Source: Gammaproteobacteria bacterium (lineage in GTDB: Bacteria > Pseudomonadota > Gammaproteobacteria > JAADGQ01). From it: a DNA stretch of 64,000 nt. The DNA lies in the NCBI GenBank assembly GCA_015490755.1, contig WFXF01000082.1, positions 1 to 64,000 on the forward strand. Direction: 5' to 3'. Of the stretch, positions 30,183 through 40,282 are shown piece after piece; positions within the stretch are counted from its first letter, which is position 1, and every line of letters begins with the position of its first letter. The notes under the pieces were generated by a model. That model had not been told where the DNA came from and searched no databases. It was given only the letters and a program-made list of their open reading frames with translations. The position numbers and the translations under genes were made by a program.

Positions 30183-30348
30183 AACTTAATCTCGGTTCTA
30201 AACAGTTTCAGTAAAGGGTTAGGTCCTTTTTCCCGGATTTAAGCTTATGTTATGGCGAAGTGCATCCATGAAAACTTAAAAATCATAAAATTAATTTATG
30301 ACCTGAATATTTATAAAAACCATTTTAACCGTCGATAGAGTAAGGAAC

Positions 30349-30397
30349 GAGCACGGCAAAATTTCTGCAACTATGGCGTAGAAATTTTGCCGTGCTC
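30349..30397. repeat. Perfect 18-bp inverted repeat hairpin
   Basis: GAGCACGGCAAAATTTCT-N13-AGAAATTTTGCCGTGCTC just upstream of the 30428 CDS. Confidence 0.85.
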
Positions 30398-30427
30398 AAA
30401 TGTTTCCTGTTTTAATACGGAGGTTGT

Positions 30428-31369
30428 ATGGGGTTTACTGTAAAGCGTGTAATGATGGTTCTATTGCCAACGTTGTTGTGTTCATACCCTGCTTTTCCGG
30501 ATTTTCCCCGCCCATTAAATTTTCAGCCCGATGGTAATACTGGAATGCCAGGGAATTGTGGTGTGGGTGGCGGTTTTGGTGATATGTGTGATTCTGGTGC
30601 AGCTGAGCCGGATGATACCCCTTTTTTTCAAGACCTTGTGATGGTGGATGGTGTGCAGTATTGGCATCAGATTATTGGTGATCCTGCTGCAGGTTTTGCT
30701 TATGAAATTTATGTTGAAAGCGCAGGAGGAAGTTACTCCAGTAGCGGTGGAAAACCATCGGCTTATCGTCTAAGTAACTATGAGCAGCAGAGTGGTAACG
30801 GATTTGATCCGTTAGGGCGAAACCCGGAAAATGGTGTTGAATTTACGGGTAATGGTACGGGTGATCCAACAAAAGTTGTAATGCGTCAGGTCATGGGTGG
30901 TGAGTGGGATGAAAAAAATCGTACCTGGAGCTGTGGTGATGCTGGTTTTTGTTATGAATTTATCAAGGCTGATCTGAAACTAAAACCCAAAATCACACAA
31001 GTTATCAATGATAGTGCCCAATATATACAAAGCTTTTTTGAACTGGATATGAGCAATAGTAATTATGATGATGATACGCTGGCTGGTGAAATTATAAATA
31101 TCATGAAAATTACTGATCCTGATATGCCTTTGGAGAGTCCAGAGTCAAGCTATTTTGATATGGCCGTTGATAGTCAGGAGGGGCGCTCCAATGTGACAGG
31201 GGGGCGCTATATTTATACCCCCGGAGCTGGTTGGGTTGACCGAGGTGATGGTGGTACCGGTAAAGATTTTACGACATGGAAATATGAAGCGGGAACATAT
31301 CAGTATGTGGGCCAAACGGAAAGCCCGCTTAAAAATATATGGGAAATTGTAGAAGGCCCTATTGAATAA
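30428..31369 (+). CDS. Uncharacterised secreted protein, paralog of the 51-55 kb family
   Basis: Signal peptide; shared motifs TPFFQ, YWHQIIGDPAAGFA, SGNGFDPLGRNP, EFTGNGTGDPTKVVMRQVMGGEW, LKPKITQ, ITDPDMP, NVTGGRYIYT. Confidence 0.85.
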   Translation: MGFTVKRVMMVLLPTLLCSYPAFPDFPRPLNFQPDGNTGMPGNCGVGGGFGDMCDSGAAEPDDTPFFQDLVMVDGVQYWHQIIGDPAAGFAYEIYVESAGGSYSSSGGKPSAYRLSNYEQQSGNGFDPLGRNPENGVEFTGNGTGDPTKVVMRQVMGGEWDEKNRTWSCGDAGFCYEFIKADLKLKPKITQVINDSAQYIQSFFELDMSNSNYDDDTLAGEIINIMKITDPDMPLESPESSYFDMAVDSQEGRSNVTGGRYIYTPGAGWVDRGDGGTGKDFTTWKYEAGTYQYVGQTESPLKNIWEIVEGPIE

Positions 31370-31495
31370 AAAGACAAATCAATCAAAAAATATTGCAATT
31401 TTGTGTGGTATGTTGTAACCGCACTATGGTTATTGTTGTTAGACTATACACGTTCTAAAAATAAGTGTTTGTGAATAATTATTAAAAAGGTATGA

Positions 31496-33553
31496 GTGAT
31501 GGGGAACAAATTAATACTGAGTGCCTTTGTGGCATTGATGACGGTGGTTATTGCCGGTTGTGCGCAACAGACAAAGCAAGTTGGTGTGACTTCGGCCAAT
31601 AAACAGGTTGATGTTGAAAAGTTATTTATTGTGGATTGTTTGTTGCCGGGGCAGGTGCGTAAGTTAGGTGGAAAGATGACTTATTTGACACCACGCCGTC
31701 CGATTAAAACTTCAGCGATTGATTGTGAGATTCGTGGCGGAGAGTATGTTGCCTATGATCGCTCTGATTATCGCACAGCTCTAAAGGTTTGGCTTGATGG
31801 CGCCAAGGCAGGAGATCCGGAAGCGCAAACTAATGTAGGTGAAATTTACGAAAAGGGCTTGGGAATTCAGCCTGATTATGAATTAGCTTATGTCTGGTAT
31901 AAAAAAGCGGCAGAACAAAATTATTCCAGTGCCCAAATTAATTTGGGTTATATGTATGAAAAAGGTTTGGGAGTTGAAAAGGATGTTGCGAAAGCATTGA
32001 ACTGGTACCGCAAAGCATCAGGTCTGACGGATGATGATCTGGAGTTTTCTTCAACTATTGAAGTTGCAGTGGCCTCCCAGGTAGAGCAGGAGACCCAGAA
32101 GTTAAGAGAAGAGATTGAGCGTCGAAAACAAGAGGTACAATTGCTTCGTCAGCAATTGAATAAAACGGAGCAAGAATTAAAATCACGCAAGACAGCTTTA
32201 AGTATGGCAGAGAATAAAGTTGTTAGCCTAAATAAACAGTTAAAGTCTTTAAGTACAAAAGGAGCCAAAGATAAGCTAAAAGCTGTGAAGCAGGATTTAG
32301 CAGCAGAGGAGGCGAAAATTATAACTCAGCAAAAGGAGTTAGCCTGGCTGGAGAGCGAATTGAAACAGCAAAAGTCGGGGCTGATAAAAGAGTTGGAATC
32401 AGTCAAGGTTCAAGAAGAGCGGTTGAGTGAAAATCAAGAAAATGAACTGGCAGGGCCTATTATAGAGCTGCTTGACCCACCTGTCGTGGTGACTCGAGGT
32501 ATTCCTAGCGTGAGGTTACGTACGCCGGTGAAAGAGCGTTTAATTGTGGGTAAAGTGACTGCCCCAGCTGGAATTCTTGCGATTACAGTGAATGATCAGC
32601 CTCAAAAGCTGGCAAAAAATAATGTCTTTAAAACAAATATCGAGATTGAAAAGAGAGATACACCTGTTTCAGTGGTTGCGGTTGATAAACAAGGCAGACG
32701 GACAACCGTTGATTTTATGTTTGTGCCTAAATTTCGTAATGCACCTGCAACGATAGCCAGGCCTCTGGAAAAAGCTCAATCACGGCGTGTTAGCTCAATT
32801 GATTTTGGCTCTTATTATGCTTTGATTATTGGTAATAACCGATATCCGCAAATGCCTGATTTGGCAACGGCTGTATCAGATGCTGAGCGTGCTGAAAAAG
32901 TATTGCGAGATCAATATGGGTTTAAAACCAGTTTGTTAGTGAATGCAACACGCTACGATATTTTGTCTGAATTAAACAGGTTGCGTGAGCAGTTAACGGA
33001 TAAAGATAACTTGCTAATCTATTATGCAGGTCATGGTGAGATTGACCGGATTAATATGCAAGGCTATTGGTTGCCTGTCGATGCAGAGCCGAATAGTACG
33101 GCAAACTGGATCTCCAATGTATCAATTACCGAGCAGTTAAATGCAATGAAAGCCAAGCATGTTATGGTGGTAGCAGATTCTTGTTATTCAGGTTTACTAA
33201 CACGTTCATCCCTTGCACGATTAGATGTTGACCTGACTGATGAAGTTCGTCGCAAATGGATGAATGTGATGGCTAAAACACGTTCGAGAACAGTATTGAC
33301 ATCCGGTGGGGTCAAACCTGTCATGGATAGTGGTGGAGGCAACCATTCTATTTTTGCGGAAGCATTTTTTGATGCTTTGGAGTCGAATACGAATATACTG
33401 GAAGGTTATAAAATATATCGCGATGTTGCGAATAAAGTACAGGCAAGCGCAGCAAAATTCAGTGTTGAGCAAACGCCTCAATACGCCCCCATTCGTCACG
33501 GTGGACATGAGTCAGGTGAGTTTCTTTTTGTACCTGTAAACTATAAATTATAG
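31496..33553 (+). CDS. Caspase-like (peptidase C14) lipoprotein with Sel1 repeats and coiled coil
   Basis: Lipobox VIAGCAQQ; Sel1 repeats AQTNVGEIYEKGLGIQPDYELAYVWYKKAAEQ; caspase fold YYALIIGNNRYPQMPDLATAVSDAERAEKVL, YYAGHGE (His), DSCYSG (Cys). Confidence 0.92.
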   Translation: MMGNKLILSAFVALMTVVIAGCAQQTKQVGVTSANKQVDVEKLFIVDCLLPGQVRKLGGKMTYLTPRRPIKTSAIDCEIRGGEYVAYDRSDYRTALKVWLDGAKAGDPEAQTNVGEIYEKGLGIQPDYELAYVWYKKAAEQNYSSAQINLGYMYEKGLGVEKDVAKALNWYRKASGLTDDDLEFSSTIEVAVASQVEQETQKLREEIERRKQEVQLLRQQLNKTEQELKSRKTALSMAENKVVSLNKQLKSLSTKGAKDKLKAVKQDLAAEEAKIITQQKELAWLESELKQQKSGLIKELESVKVQEERLSENQENELAGPIIELLDPPVVVTRGIPSVRLRTPVKERLIVGKVTAPAGILAITVNDQPQKLAKNNVFKTNIEIEKRDTPVSVVAVDKQGRRTTVDFMFVPKFRNAPATIARPLEKAQSRRVSSIDFGSYYALIIGNNRYPQMPDLATAVSDAERAEKVLRDQYGFKTSLLVNATRYDILSELNRLREQLTDKDNLLIYYAGHGEIDRINMQGYWLPVDAEPNSTANWISNVSITEQLNAMKAKHVMVVADSCYSGLLTRSSLARLDVDLTDEVRRKWMNVMAKTRSRTVLTSGGVKPVMDSGGGNHSIFAEAFFDALESNTNILEGYKIYRDVANKVQASAAKFSVEQTPQYAPIRHGGHESGEFLFVPVNYKL

Positions 33554-33579
33554 TTTTTATTGCCCATGCCGATATTGAA

Positions 33580-33610
33580 GCCTTACTCCTCTTGGGGTAA
33601 GGCTTTTTTT
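33580..33610 (+). terminator. Rho-independent terminator after the caspase-like gene
   Basis: GCCTTAC-TCCTCTTGGG-GTAAGGC-TTTTTTT. Confidence 0.85.
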
Positions 33611-33667
33611 GTCATGTTACTTTCATAAAATGGTGTTGAAATAGCAGTAATGAATGAAAGTAGCTTT

Positions 33668-33683
33668 TGTGATGATCATCACG
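33668..33683. promoter_or_regulatory. CRP-like binding site upstream of the cNMP-domain gene
   Basis: TGTGATGATCATCACG, i.e. TGTGA-N6-TCACg, about 70 bp before the ATG at 33754. Confidence 0.45.
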
Positions 33684-33753
33684 AACTGATGATGAACTTT
33701 AAACAGGTATGTCATCTCTTACATAATTTTAAGGGCAATTGGAGAAATAAACG

Positions 33754-34296
33754 ATGCTTGATACTATGGTGCAAGTCGTTGACTCGGTTCAATCAAATGA
33801 AACAGAACAGCGCTCTTTAGATCAAGAGCTTTTCAATGCAGTTAGAGACTCTTCATTGAGCGAAGAGCTGGATGATGATGAATGTAGGATATTAGCTGGT
33901 ATTGCTGAACTTCATGTTTTGAAAGATAAGGCACACTTGATTAAAGAAGGTTACGATAGCCAGTATTTGTATGGCGTAATGAATGGAACGTTGATCGTTG
34001 CTAAATCAAATGCTCAAGGTTGTGTGATGCTGGATACCCGAAAATCCGGGAGTATTGCGGGTGCTTTAAGTTTTGTGACAGGAAAGCCGCATACCGCATC
34101 AATCACTTCGAAGGGTGATTCGAATGTATTTAGTTTTGAGCGAACGGACTTTGAAAGCTTAATGGATGCAGAGCCGCGTCTTGTTTATAAAGTCATGAAA
34201 GCCATTATGCGCGATATGCACGATATCGTTGCACGAATGAATGTTCAGCACGTAGAGCTGACTAATTATATTAGTAAACAGCACGGAAGATATTAA
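33754..34296 (+). CDS. Cyclic nucleotide-binding domain protein without HTH
   Basis: LHVLKDKAHLIKEGYDSQYLYGVMNGTLIVAKSN...GSIAGALSFVTGKPHTASITSKGDSNVFSFERTDFESLM; ends after the dimerisation helix. Confidence 0.85.
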   Translation: MLDTMVQVVDSVQSNETEQRSLDQELFNAVRDSSLSEELDDDECRILAGIAELHVLKDKAHLIKEGYDSQYLYGVMNGTLIVAKSNAQGCVMLDTRKSGSIAGALSFVTGKPHTASITSKGDSNVFSFERTDFESLMDAEPRLVYKVMKAIMRDMHDIVARMNVQHVELTNYISKQHGRY

Positions 34297-34333
34297 ATAA
34301 CGATCCAGGTTGCTGCACAGTCAGCAATTCAGG

Positions 34334-34369
34334 GAATAACAAAATCAACTCCTTATGATTTTGTTATTC
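34334..34369. terminator. Bidirectional terminator hairpin between the cNMP gene and pstB
   Basis: GAATAACAAAATC-N10-GATTTTGTTATTC, perfect 13-bp stem between convergent genes. Confidence 0.75.
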
Positions 34370-34383
34370 AGCCAGGTCGGACT

Positions 34384-35223
34384 TTAGCCAAAGCGTCCTG
34401 TAATATAATCTTCTGTTAACTTATGTTGTGGATTGGTGAAAATCTGTTCGGTTGGGCCGACTTCAATTAACTTACCCAAATGAAAGTAGGCGGTGCGTTG
34501 TGATACACGGGCGGCTTGTTGCATTGAATGAGTTACAATTACTATGGTGTATTGTTCGCGCAACTCATCAATGAGTTGTTCAATAATCGCTGTTGCTATT
34601 GGGTCAAGTGCAGAGCATGGTTCATCCATTAGAATGACCTCTGGATCCACGGCAATGGCTCGGGCGATGCATAAACGTTGTTGTTGACCACCAGAGAGTG
34701 CTGTACCCGGTTGATCCAGGCGATCTTTAACCTCTTTGAATAAACCGGCTTTTTCCAGACTTGTATGGATAATTTCATCCAGCTCGGCTTTGTTGTTGGC
34801 CAAGCCATGGATACGTGGGCCAAATGCAACATTTTCATAGATTGACTTAGGAAAGGGGTTGGGTTTTTGAAATACCATACCTACTCGGGCGCGCAGTAAG
34901 ACAACATCCATATTTTTATCATAGATATTCCGATCATCAATCAAAATATCACCCGATACTTTACAGCTCGCTATCGTATCATTCATACGATTAAGGCAGC
35001 GTAAAAATGTGGACTTACCACAGCCTGAAGGGCCAATCATAGCGATAACTTCATTGCTTCCGATATCTATAGTGACATCATGAATAGCATGTTTTTCGTC
35101 GTAATAAACATTAACGCCACGGCAAATAATTCGTGGATTATCAACAGTCACCTGACCGACTGTCTTGTGAGGCTGGTCATCGGTATCGATGCTATTGTAT
35201 TCTGCGGTATTGGAGTTTTCCAT
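34384..35223 (-). CDS. pstB: Phosphate ABC transporter ATP-binding protein PstB
   Basis: [58 protein letters not shown]. Confidence 0.97.
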   Translation of the reverse strand: MENSNTAEYNSIDTDDQPHKTVGQVTVDNPRIICRGVNVYYDEKHAIHDVTIDIGSNEVIAMIGPSGCGKSTFLRCLNRMNDTIASCKVSGDILIDDRNIYDKNMDVVLLRARVGMVFQKPNPFPKSIYENVAFGPRIHGLANNKAELDEIIHTSLEKAGLFKEVKDRLDQPGTALSGGQQQRLCIARAIAVDPEVILMDEPCSALDPIATAIIEQLIDELREQYTIVIVTHSMQQAARVSQRTAYFHLGKLIEVGPTEQIFTNPQHKLTEDYITGRFG

Positions 35224-35281
35224 GAAATATTCTAAACCTCTAATGATAAAAAGGGTTATGTATCCTTTTATATTATGTATT

Positions 35282-36586
35282 TCACCAGCGCTTTTCAAAG
35301 CGCTTTCTAAGAAAAATAGCAAGTGAGTTCATCGCAATCAAAAATGCAAGCAGTACCATGATTGCTGCAGATGTTTTTTCAACAAACGCACGTTCGGGGC
35401 TGTCAGCCCAGAGAAAAATTTGTACCGGCAAGACCGTAGCAGGGTCTGTTACACCGGCTGGAATATCGACAATAAACGCAACCATGCCAATCATTAGCAG
35501 TGGTGCCGTTTCTCCCAGTGCTTGAGCCATTCCTATGATTGTACCAGTGAGCATACCAGGCATCGCGAGTGGAAGTACGTGGAACATGACGGTTTGCATT
35601 TTTGATGCTCCAATTCCAAGTGAAGCCTGACGTATGCTGGGTGGAACCGATTTAAGTGCTGTGCGACTGGCAATAATAATTGTAGGTAATGTCATTAATG
35701 CTAATACCAAGCCACCGAGAATAGGTGCCGAGCGCGGCAGATGAAACACATTGATAAAAATAGCCAGCCCAAGTAGTCCAAAAATAATTGATGGAACAGC
35801 GGCAAGATTATTAATGTTAACTTCAATCAGGTCAGTCCATCTGTTTTGAGGCGCAAACTCTTCCAGATAGACTGCAGTTGCAACACCGAGTGGAAAACAG
35901 ATTATAAGAGTAATAAATAGTGTTAATAGTGATCCAACGAGAGCGCCCCATATACCTGCTAATTCAGGCTCACGGGAATCACCTGCTGTAAAAAATGTGA
36001 GGTTAAAACGCTTTTCAACAGCATTGCTTTCAATTAAATGATCAAACCAGGCAATATCCTGATCCTTTAAACGTCGCTCATTCTCAGGGAGTGTGCGGTC
36101 AATATGTCCTTTCATGAGCATGTCATAATCATCATCAGCAGGAACCCATATTCGTGCTGTTGTTCCAATTAAATCTGGATTATTCATGACCATTTCGCGA
36201 AGCTGAAATGTTGCGCCAGGGCTGAGCAATTTATAGAGTTTCTTTTTGTCTTTACGCTTTTTTACATCAGGGAATATTGAGCGCAGGCTGCTTTTAATCA
36301 GCCCACCATAGTTTGCCGAGGAGAGAGTCTCGCTATCACGGGTACCATCCGGATCTATTTTATTTTCATCGAAGTGAACATCAATCTGGATAAAGGTTTG
36401 TTGAAAAGCGGTATAACCTTTACTGCTGATATTAAAAAATAGAAAGGAAAGAAACAGTAAGCTGAGCGTGATTGCAAGTACACCATAAAAGCGAAAGCGA
36501 CGCTCTTGTGCATAGCGTTTTTTTAGACCGGCTTGAACACGGGAAGCGGTACTGTTATTCGGAGCGTTAGGTGCTGATTGACTCAT
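35282..36586 (-). CDS. pstA: Phosphate ABC transporter permease PstA
   Basis: Permease core [20 protein letters not shown]..., [41 protein letters not shown]. Confidence 0.95.
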   Translation of the reverse strand: MSQSAPNAPNNSTASRVQAGLKKRYAQERRFRFYGVLAITLSLLFLSFLFFNISSKGYTAFQQTFIQIDVHFDENKIDPDGTRDSETLSSANYGGLIKSSLRSIFPDVKKRKDKKKLYKLLSPGATFQLREMVMNNPDLIGTTARIWVPADDDYDMLMKGHIDRTLPENERRLKDQDIAWFDHLIESNAVEKRFNLTFFTAGDSREPELAGIWGALVGSLLTLFITLIICFPLGVATAVYLEEFAPQNRWTDLIEVNINNLAAVPSIIFGLLGLAIFINVFHLPRSAPILGGLVLALMTLPTIIIASRTALKSVPPSIRQASLGIGASKMQTVMFHVLPLAMPGMLTGTIIGMAQALGETAPLLMIGMVAFIVDIPAGVTDPATVLPVQIFLWADSPERAFVEKTSAAIMVLLAFLIAMNSLAIFLRKRFEKRW

Positions 36587-36628
36587 ATGTTTATAGGTTT
36601 TTCTATTTAATTAAAGATCGCAAATAAA

Positions 36629-38038
36629 TTAATCGTATTGTTCGCGGTATTTACGAACAATATGCAGTGCAATGAAATTTAGAGTGAGTGTAATCATAAA
36701 CAAAATCAGCCCCAGAGCGAATGCAGCCAATGTTTTAGGGCTGTCGAACTCCTGATCCCCCACAAGCAAAGTGACAATTTGTACAGTGACCGTAGTGACT
36801 GTTTCCAGCGGGTTTGCGGTGAGGTTGGCTGCGAGGCCAGCAGCCATGACTACAATCATCGTCTCACCAATGGCACGAGATACCGCTAGCAATACACCAC
36901 CCACAATACCTGGCAGTGCCGCTGGAATAATGACTTTTCGAATCGTTTCAGATTTAGTTGCACCCATTCCGTAAGCACCATCACGCAAAGATTGAGGAAC
37001 GGCATTAATGACATCATCCGAGAGTGATGAGACAAAAGGGATGATCATGATACCCATGACAACTCCAGCGGCTAGAGCACTTTCGGATGAAACATCAAGA
37101 CCTAAAAAAGCACCGTAATCACGAATCATCGGAGCAACCGTCAGTGCGGCAAAAAACCCATAAACAACAGTGGGCACACCTGCAAGTATTTCCAGTAAAG
37201 GTTTGGCAACAGTACGAAATTTAGGCGATGCATACTCTGTGAGGTAGAGCGCGGACATCAAACCGATCGGTACGGCGATACACATAGCGATAACAGTGAT
37301 AAGTAATGTGCCAGCAAAGAGAGGAATAGAGCCGAATGCTCCGGAAGAGCCTACTTGATCTGCCCGAATGGCCATTTGAGGGCTCCATTCGGTGGAGAAC
37401 AGAAATTCAGTTATGGGGACAATTTTAAAAAAGCGAATAGCTTCGAATAATACGGATAAAACAATTCCCAGTGTAGTAAAAATTGCGATGGTTGAGCTAA
37501 TGATCAGAAAAATTTTAACTGAAAATTCAACCTCATTGCGTGCTCGTTTTTCTTTGCTGATATTTTTAACGGCAAAAGCTGCACAGCCAATGGCAGTACC
37601 CAGGACCAAAACAGTTAAAGCAGCATTACTGATCTGTCGTAAATTATTATAGTGGTTTGCAGCTGATTGAATGGTGGCATCCACTTCGCCAGAAGTAATG
37701 CCACCATTCGCCAGATTTTTTATATCATTAATAAAAAGGCTTAAACGGCTGCTTGACAGGCTCTGCAGTGTTTCAGGTAAATTAGATACAATCAGGTGAG
37801 CAATGATCGTTGATTCAAATGCACTCCATAGCCCAAAAATAATCAGAGCTGGAACGCTGCACCAAATAGCTGTTAAATAACCATAATAGCCAGGCAATGA
37901 GTGTAATTTTTTAACCTTCCCACTGACAATAGCGAGGGAACGTCGTTTCCCAAATTGGTAAGCTATTGCAGTTAAAGTTAGTAATAATAGAATTAGAGTA
38001 GAGGTTTGCATCGGATTTCTACTGAATAATAAAAACAA
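36629..38038 (-). CDS. pstC: Phosphate ABC transporter permease PstC
   Basis: LLEILAGVPTVVYGFFAALTVAP..., GMGATKSETIRKVIIPAALPGIVGGVLLAVSRAIGETMIV. Start may be at 38011. Confidence 0.94.
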   Translation of the reverse strand: MFLLFSRNPMQTSTLILLLLTLTAIAYQFGKRRSLAIVSGKVKKLHSLPGYYGYLTAIWCSVPALIIFGLWSAFESTIIAHLIVSNLPETLQSLSSSRLSLFINDIKNLANGGITSGEVDATIQSAANHYNNLRQISNAALTVLVLGTAIGCAAFAVKNISKEKRARNEVEFSVKIFLIISSTIAIFTTLGIVLSVLFEAIRFFKIVPITEFLFSTEWSPQMAIRADQVGSSGAFGSIPLFAGTLLITVIAMCIAVPIGLMSALYLTEYASPKFRTVAKPLLEILAGVPTVVYGFFAALTVAPMIRDYGAFLGLDVSSESALAAGVVMGIMIIPFVSSLSDDVINAVPQSLRDGAYGMGATKSETIRKVIIPAALPGIVGGVLLAVSRAIGETMIVVMAAGLAANLTANPLETVTTVTVQIVTLLVGDQEFDSPKTLAAFALGLILFMITLTLNFIALHIVRKYREQYD

Positions 38039-38091
38039 ATGGCAGCTGGAAGATCCAGCTGCCGAAAAATGCTGCTTATAATGCCAGTCTT

Positions 38092-39138
38092 TTATTCAAA
38101 AGAGAATTTTTTAAGGCTTTTTACATCCGATGCAAATTTTTCTCGTTCGGCTTCAGGCATTGGAATCATGCCTTTGTCGACTAAATAACCCTCTTCGCCC
38201 CACGCCTTATCACTGGTGAATTCGGCCAAAAACTCTTTGAGGCCTACTATTTTTCCAACGTGTGCTTTTTTCAGGTAAAAATAAAGTGGGCGAGAGATTG
38301 GATAGTCTCCTTCTGCGATCGCCTCAAACTCTGGTGTGACACCGTTAATTCGTGCTCCCTGAACTTTGTCAGTATTTTGATCTAGAAAGCTATAGCCAAA
38401 TATACCTAATGCATTAGGGTTGGCTTCAAGTTTTTTTACGATCAGGTTATCATTTTCACCCACTTCTATGTATGGGCCATCTTCACGGATTGTGTGGCAG
38501 ATCGATTTATACCTGTTTTTATCCTGTTTTTTAATAGCTTTAATCCATGGAAATGTTTTGCAGCCACCTTCCATTGCTAATTCGACAAATGCATCGCGTG
38601 TGCCCGAAGTTGGTGGAGGGCCTAATACTTCAATTTTAGTATCGGGTAGCTTTTTGTTGATGTCGGACCATTTTTTGTAAGGGTTCGGAACTAAAACTTC
38701 ATTGCCCTTGGGGTCGGGAACCTCTTTTGCAAGGGCTAAAAAAACCTCCTGAAGGGTCAGGTCAAATGGTTTGGATTTTTTTGAATTGGCAACAGCAATG
38801 CCATCATAGCCAATTTTTACTTCTACGATCTCTTTGACACCATTTTTGCTGCACATGTCAACTTCTGATTGTTTGATGCGGCGTGATGCGTTAGTAATGT
38901 CAGGAGATTTGATTCCTACACTGGCACAAAATAACTTTAGACCGCCACCTGAGCCTGTGGCTTCAACTTTAGGCGTTTTGAACTTGCTGGTTTTGCTAAA
39001 CTGTTCAGCTGCTACTGTGGCAAATGGATACACAGTAGAGGAGCCTACAATGGTCACATAATCGCGAGCTGCGAATGTTTGGGATGTACCCAGTAATGTG
39101 ATTGAAACAAGCGAGGTTAAGGCAATTTTTTTTAACAT
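38092..39138 (-). CDS. pstS: Phosphate ABC transporter substrate-binding protein PstS
   Basis: MLKKIALTSLVSITLLGTSQTFA signal peptide; VGSSTVYPFATVAAEQF...EATGSGGGLKLFC. The ORF track start (39201) is extended into the repeat remnant. Confidence 0.95.
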   Translation of the reverse strand: MLKKIALTSLVSITLLGTSQTFAARDYVTIVGSSTVYPFATVAAEQFSKTSKFKTPKVEATGSGGGLKLFCASVGIKSPDITNASRRIKQSEVDMCSKNGVKEIVEVKIGYDGIAVANSKKSKPFDLTLQEVFLALAKEVPDPKGNEVLVPNPYKKWSDINKKLPDTKIEVLGPPPTSGTRDAFVELAMEGGCKTFPWIKAIKKQDKNRYKSICHTIREDGPYIEVGENDNLIVKKLEANPNALGIFGYSFLDQNTDKVQGARINGVTPEFEAIAEGDYPISRPLYFYLKKAHVGKIVGLKEFLAEFTSDKAWGEEGYLVDKGMIPMPEAEREKFASDVKSLKKFSFE

Positions 39139-39176
39139 ATCAGATCCTCTATCCGAGTTTAATTCTAAAGCCAATC

Positions 39177-39209
39177 CCAGGAGCTTTTCATTCTCGGACA
39201 AACTCCTGG
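39177..39209. repeat. 33-bp remnant of the palindromic element (copy 3)
   Basis: CCAGGAGCTTTTCATTCTCGGACAAACTCCTGG; contains CTTTTCATTCTCGGACA as in the right end of copy 1. Confidence 0.75.
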
Positions 39210-39251
39210 TTCCGAATGGGGAGAATAACAGTCAAATGTTACATAAATATG

Positions 39252-39971
39252 TCAATTTTCTTTTGATAGTTCATGAGCAATTTCGTCGGGGTGGGTGTGG
39301 CGTACATCTTTGCCATTAACGAGATAAATGATGTATTCACAGATATTTTTTGCGTGGTCACCAATGCGTTCTAATGCTCGTGCGGCCCATATCACATCAA
39401 GCACCCGCCGAATAGAGCGGGGGTCTTCCATCATATAGGTGATGAGCTGTCTGAGTACGGCTTCATACTCACGGTCGACCTTGGCATCTTTTTGTGCAAT
39501 TTCAAGGGCTGCTTCGGCATCGGTGCGAGCAAAGGCATTCAAGGTATCACGAACCATCTGTTGGGCCTTTTGCCCTAAATGTTCAATTTCGGCGTAGTTA
39601 TTTTTAGGACGTTCCTGGTCGGCCAGCTGGACGGCCATGCGGGCAATTTTTGCAGCTTCATCACCAATGCGTTCCATATCGGTAGTTGTTTTGATGACTG
39701 AAACAATAAAGCGTAAATCACTTGCAGCCGGTTGCCTTAATGCCAGAATTTGTGCGCACTCTTCATCAATGGTGACATCCATTGCGTTGACTTTGTAATC
39801 ATTGTTGTTGACGGCATCACCACGTGTACGATCACCATCCGTTAATGCAGCCAATGCGTCGGCTAATTGTTGCTCTACGAGCCCACCCATTGCAAGAACC
39901 TGGTTATGGAGATCCTTGAGTTCGGTATTGAATTGTTTGTGTGTGTGGTGGTTTATGTCAAGATTGCTCAT
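39252..39971 (-). CDS. phoU: Phosphate signalling protein PhoU
   Basis: ELKDLHNQVLAMGGLVEQQLADALAAL...RFIVSVIKTTTDMERIGDEAAKIA...RALERIGDHAKNICEYIIYLV. Confidence 0.96.
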   Translation of the reverse strand: MSNLDINHHTHKQFNTELKDLHNQVLAMGGLVEQQLADALAALTDGDRTRGDAVNNNDYKVNAMDVTIDEECAQILALRQPAASDLRFIVSVIKTTTDMERIGDEAAKIARMAVQLADQERPKNNYAEIEHLGQKAQQMVRDTLNAFARTDAEAALEIAQKDAKVDREYEAVLRQLITYMMEDPRSIRRVLDVIWAARALERIGDHAKNICEYIIYLVNGKDVRHTHPDEIAHELSKEN

Positions 39972-40237
39972 TGTTTTCTCTTGGATTATTTGTCGGTATG
40001 TTTTTATTCTAACAAATAAATGTGACAGCTTCATGAATGCTTTTTACGGAAACTTTATATTTGAAGGGGCTGGAAGCTGCTGGTCTGTTTGTTCAAGGTA
40101 TAAGGTATTAAGCGATCTATTTTTGTCAGTACGGTGGCCTGAATATCACTTTTTATAGCTGGAGGTAGGTGTTGTAAGCGATATTGGTTTTGGTGATACT
40201 TTGGTTTTTCGTGTGTGGGTATTTGTGTGGTTTTAGC

Positions 40238-40269
40238 AAAAAAGGGGCGATTACCTTCGCCCCTTTTTT
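40238..40269 (-). terminator. Rho-independent terminator of the cold-shock gene
   Basis: AAAAAAGGGGCGA-N6-TCGCCCCTTTTTT. Confidence 0.85.
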
Positions 40270-40282
40270 GTTGGGGAGGGGA

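Noticed and set aside
33221-33508. Minus-strand ORF of 95 aa within the caspase-like gene
   Set aside because: Antisense to a strongly supported CDS.
39139-39201. N-terminal extension of the pstS ORF
   Set aside because: The extension reads through the repeat remnant; the ATG at 39138 is followed by a good signal peptide.
39225-39260. Pho box upstream of pstS
   Set aside because: Only partial matches (TTGACAT and ATGTAAC 11 bp apart) to the CTGTCAT repeats; too weak to claim without a motif scan.
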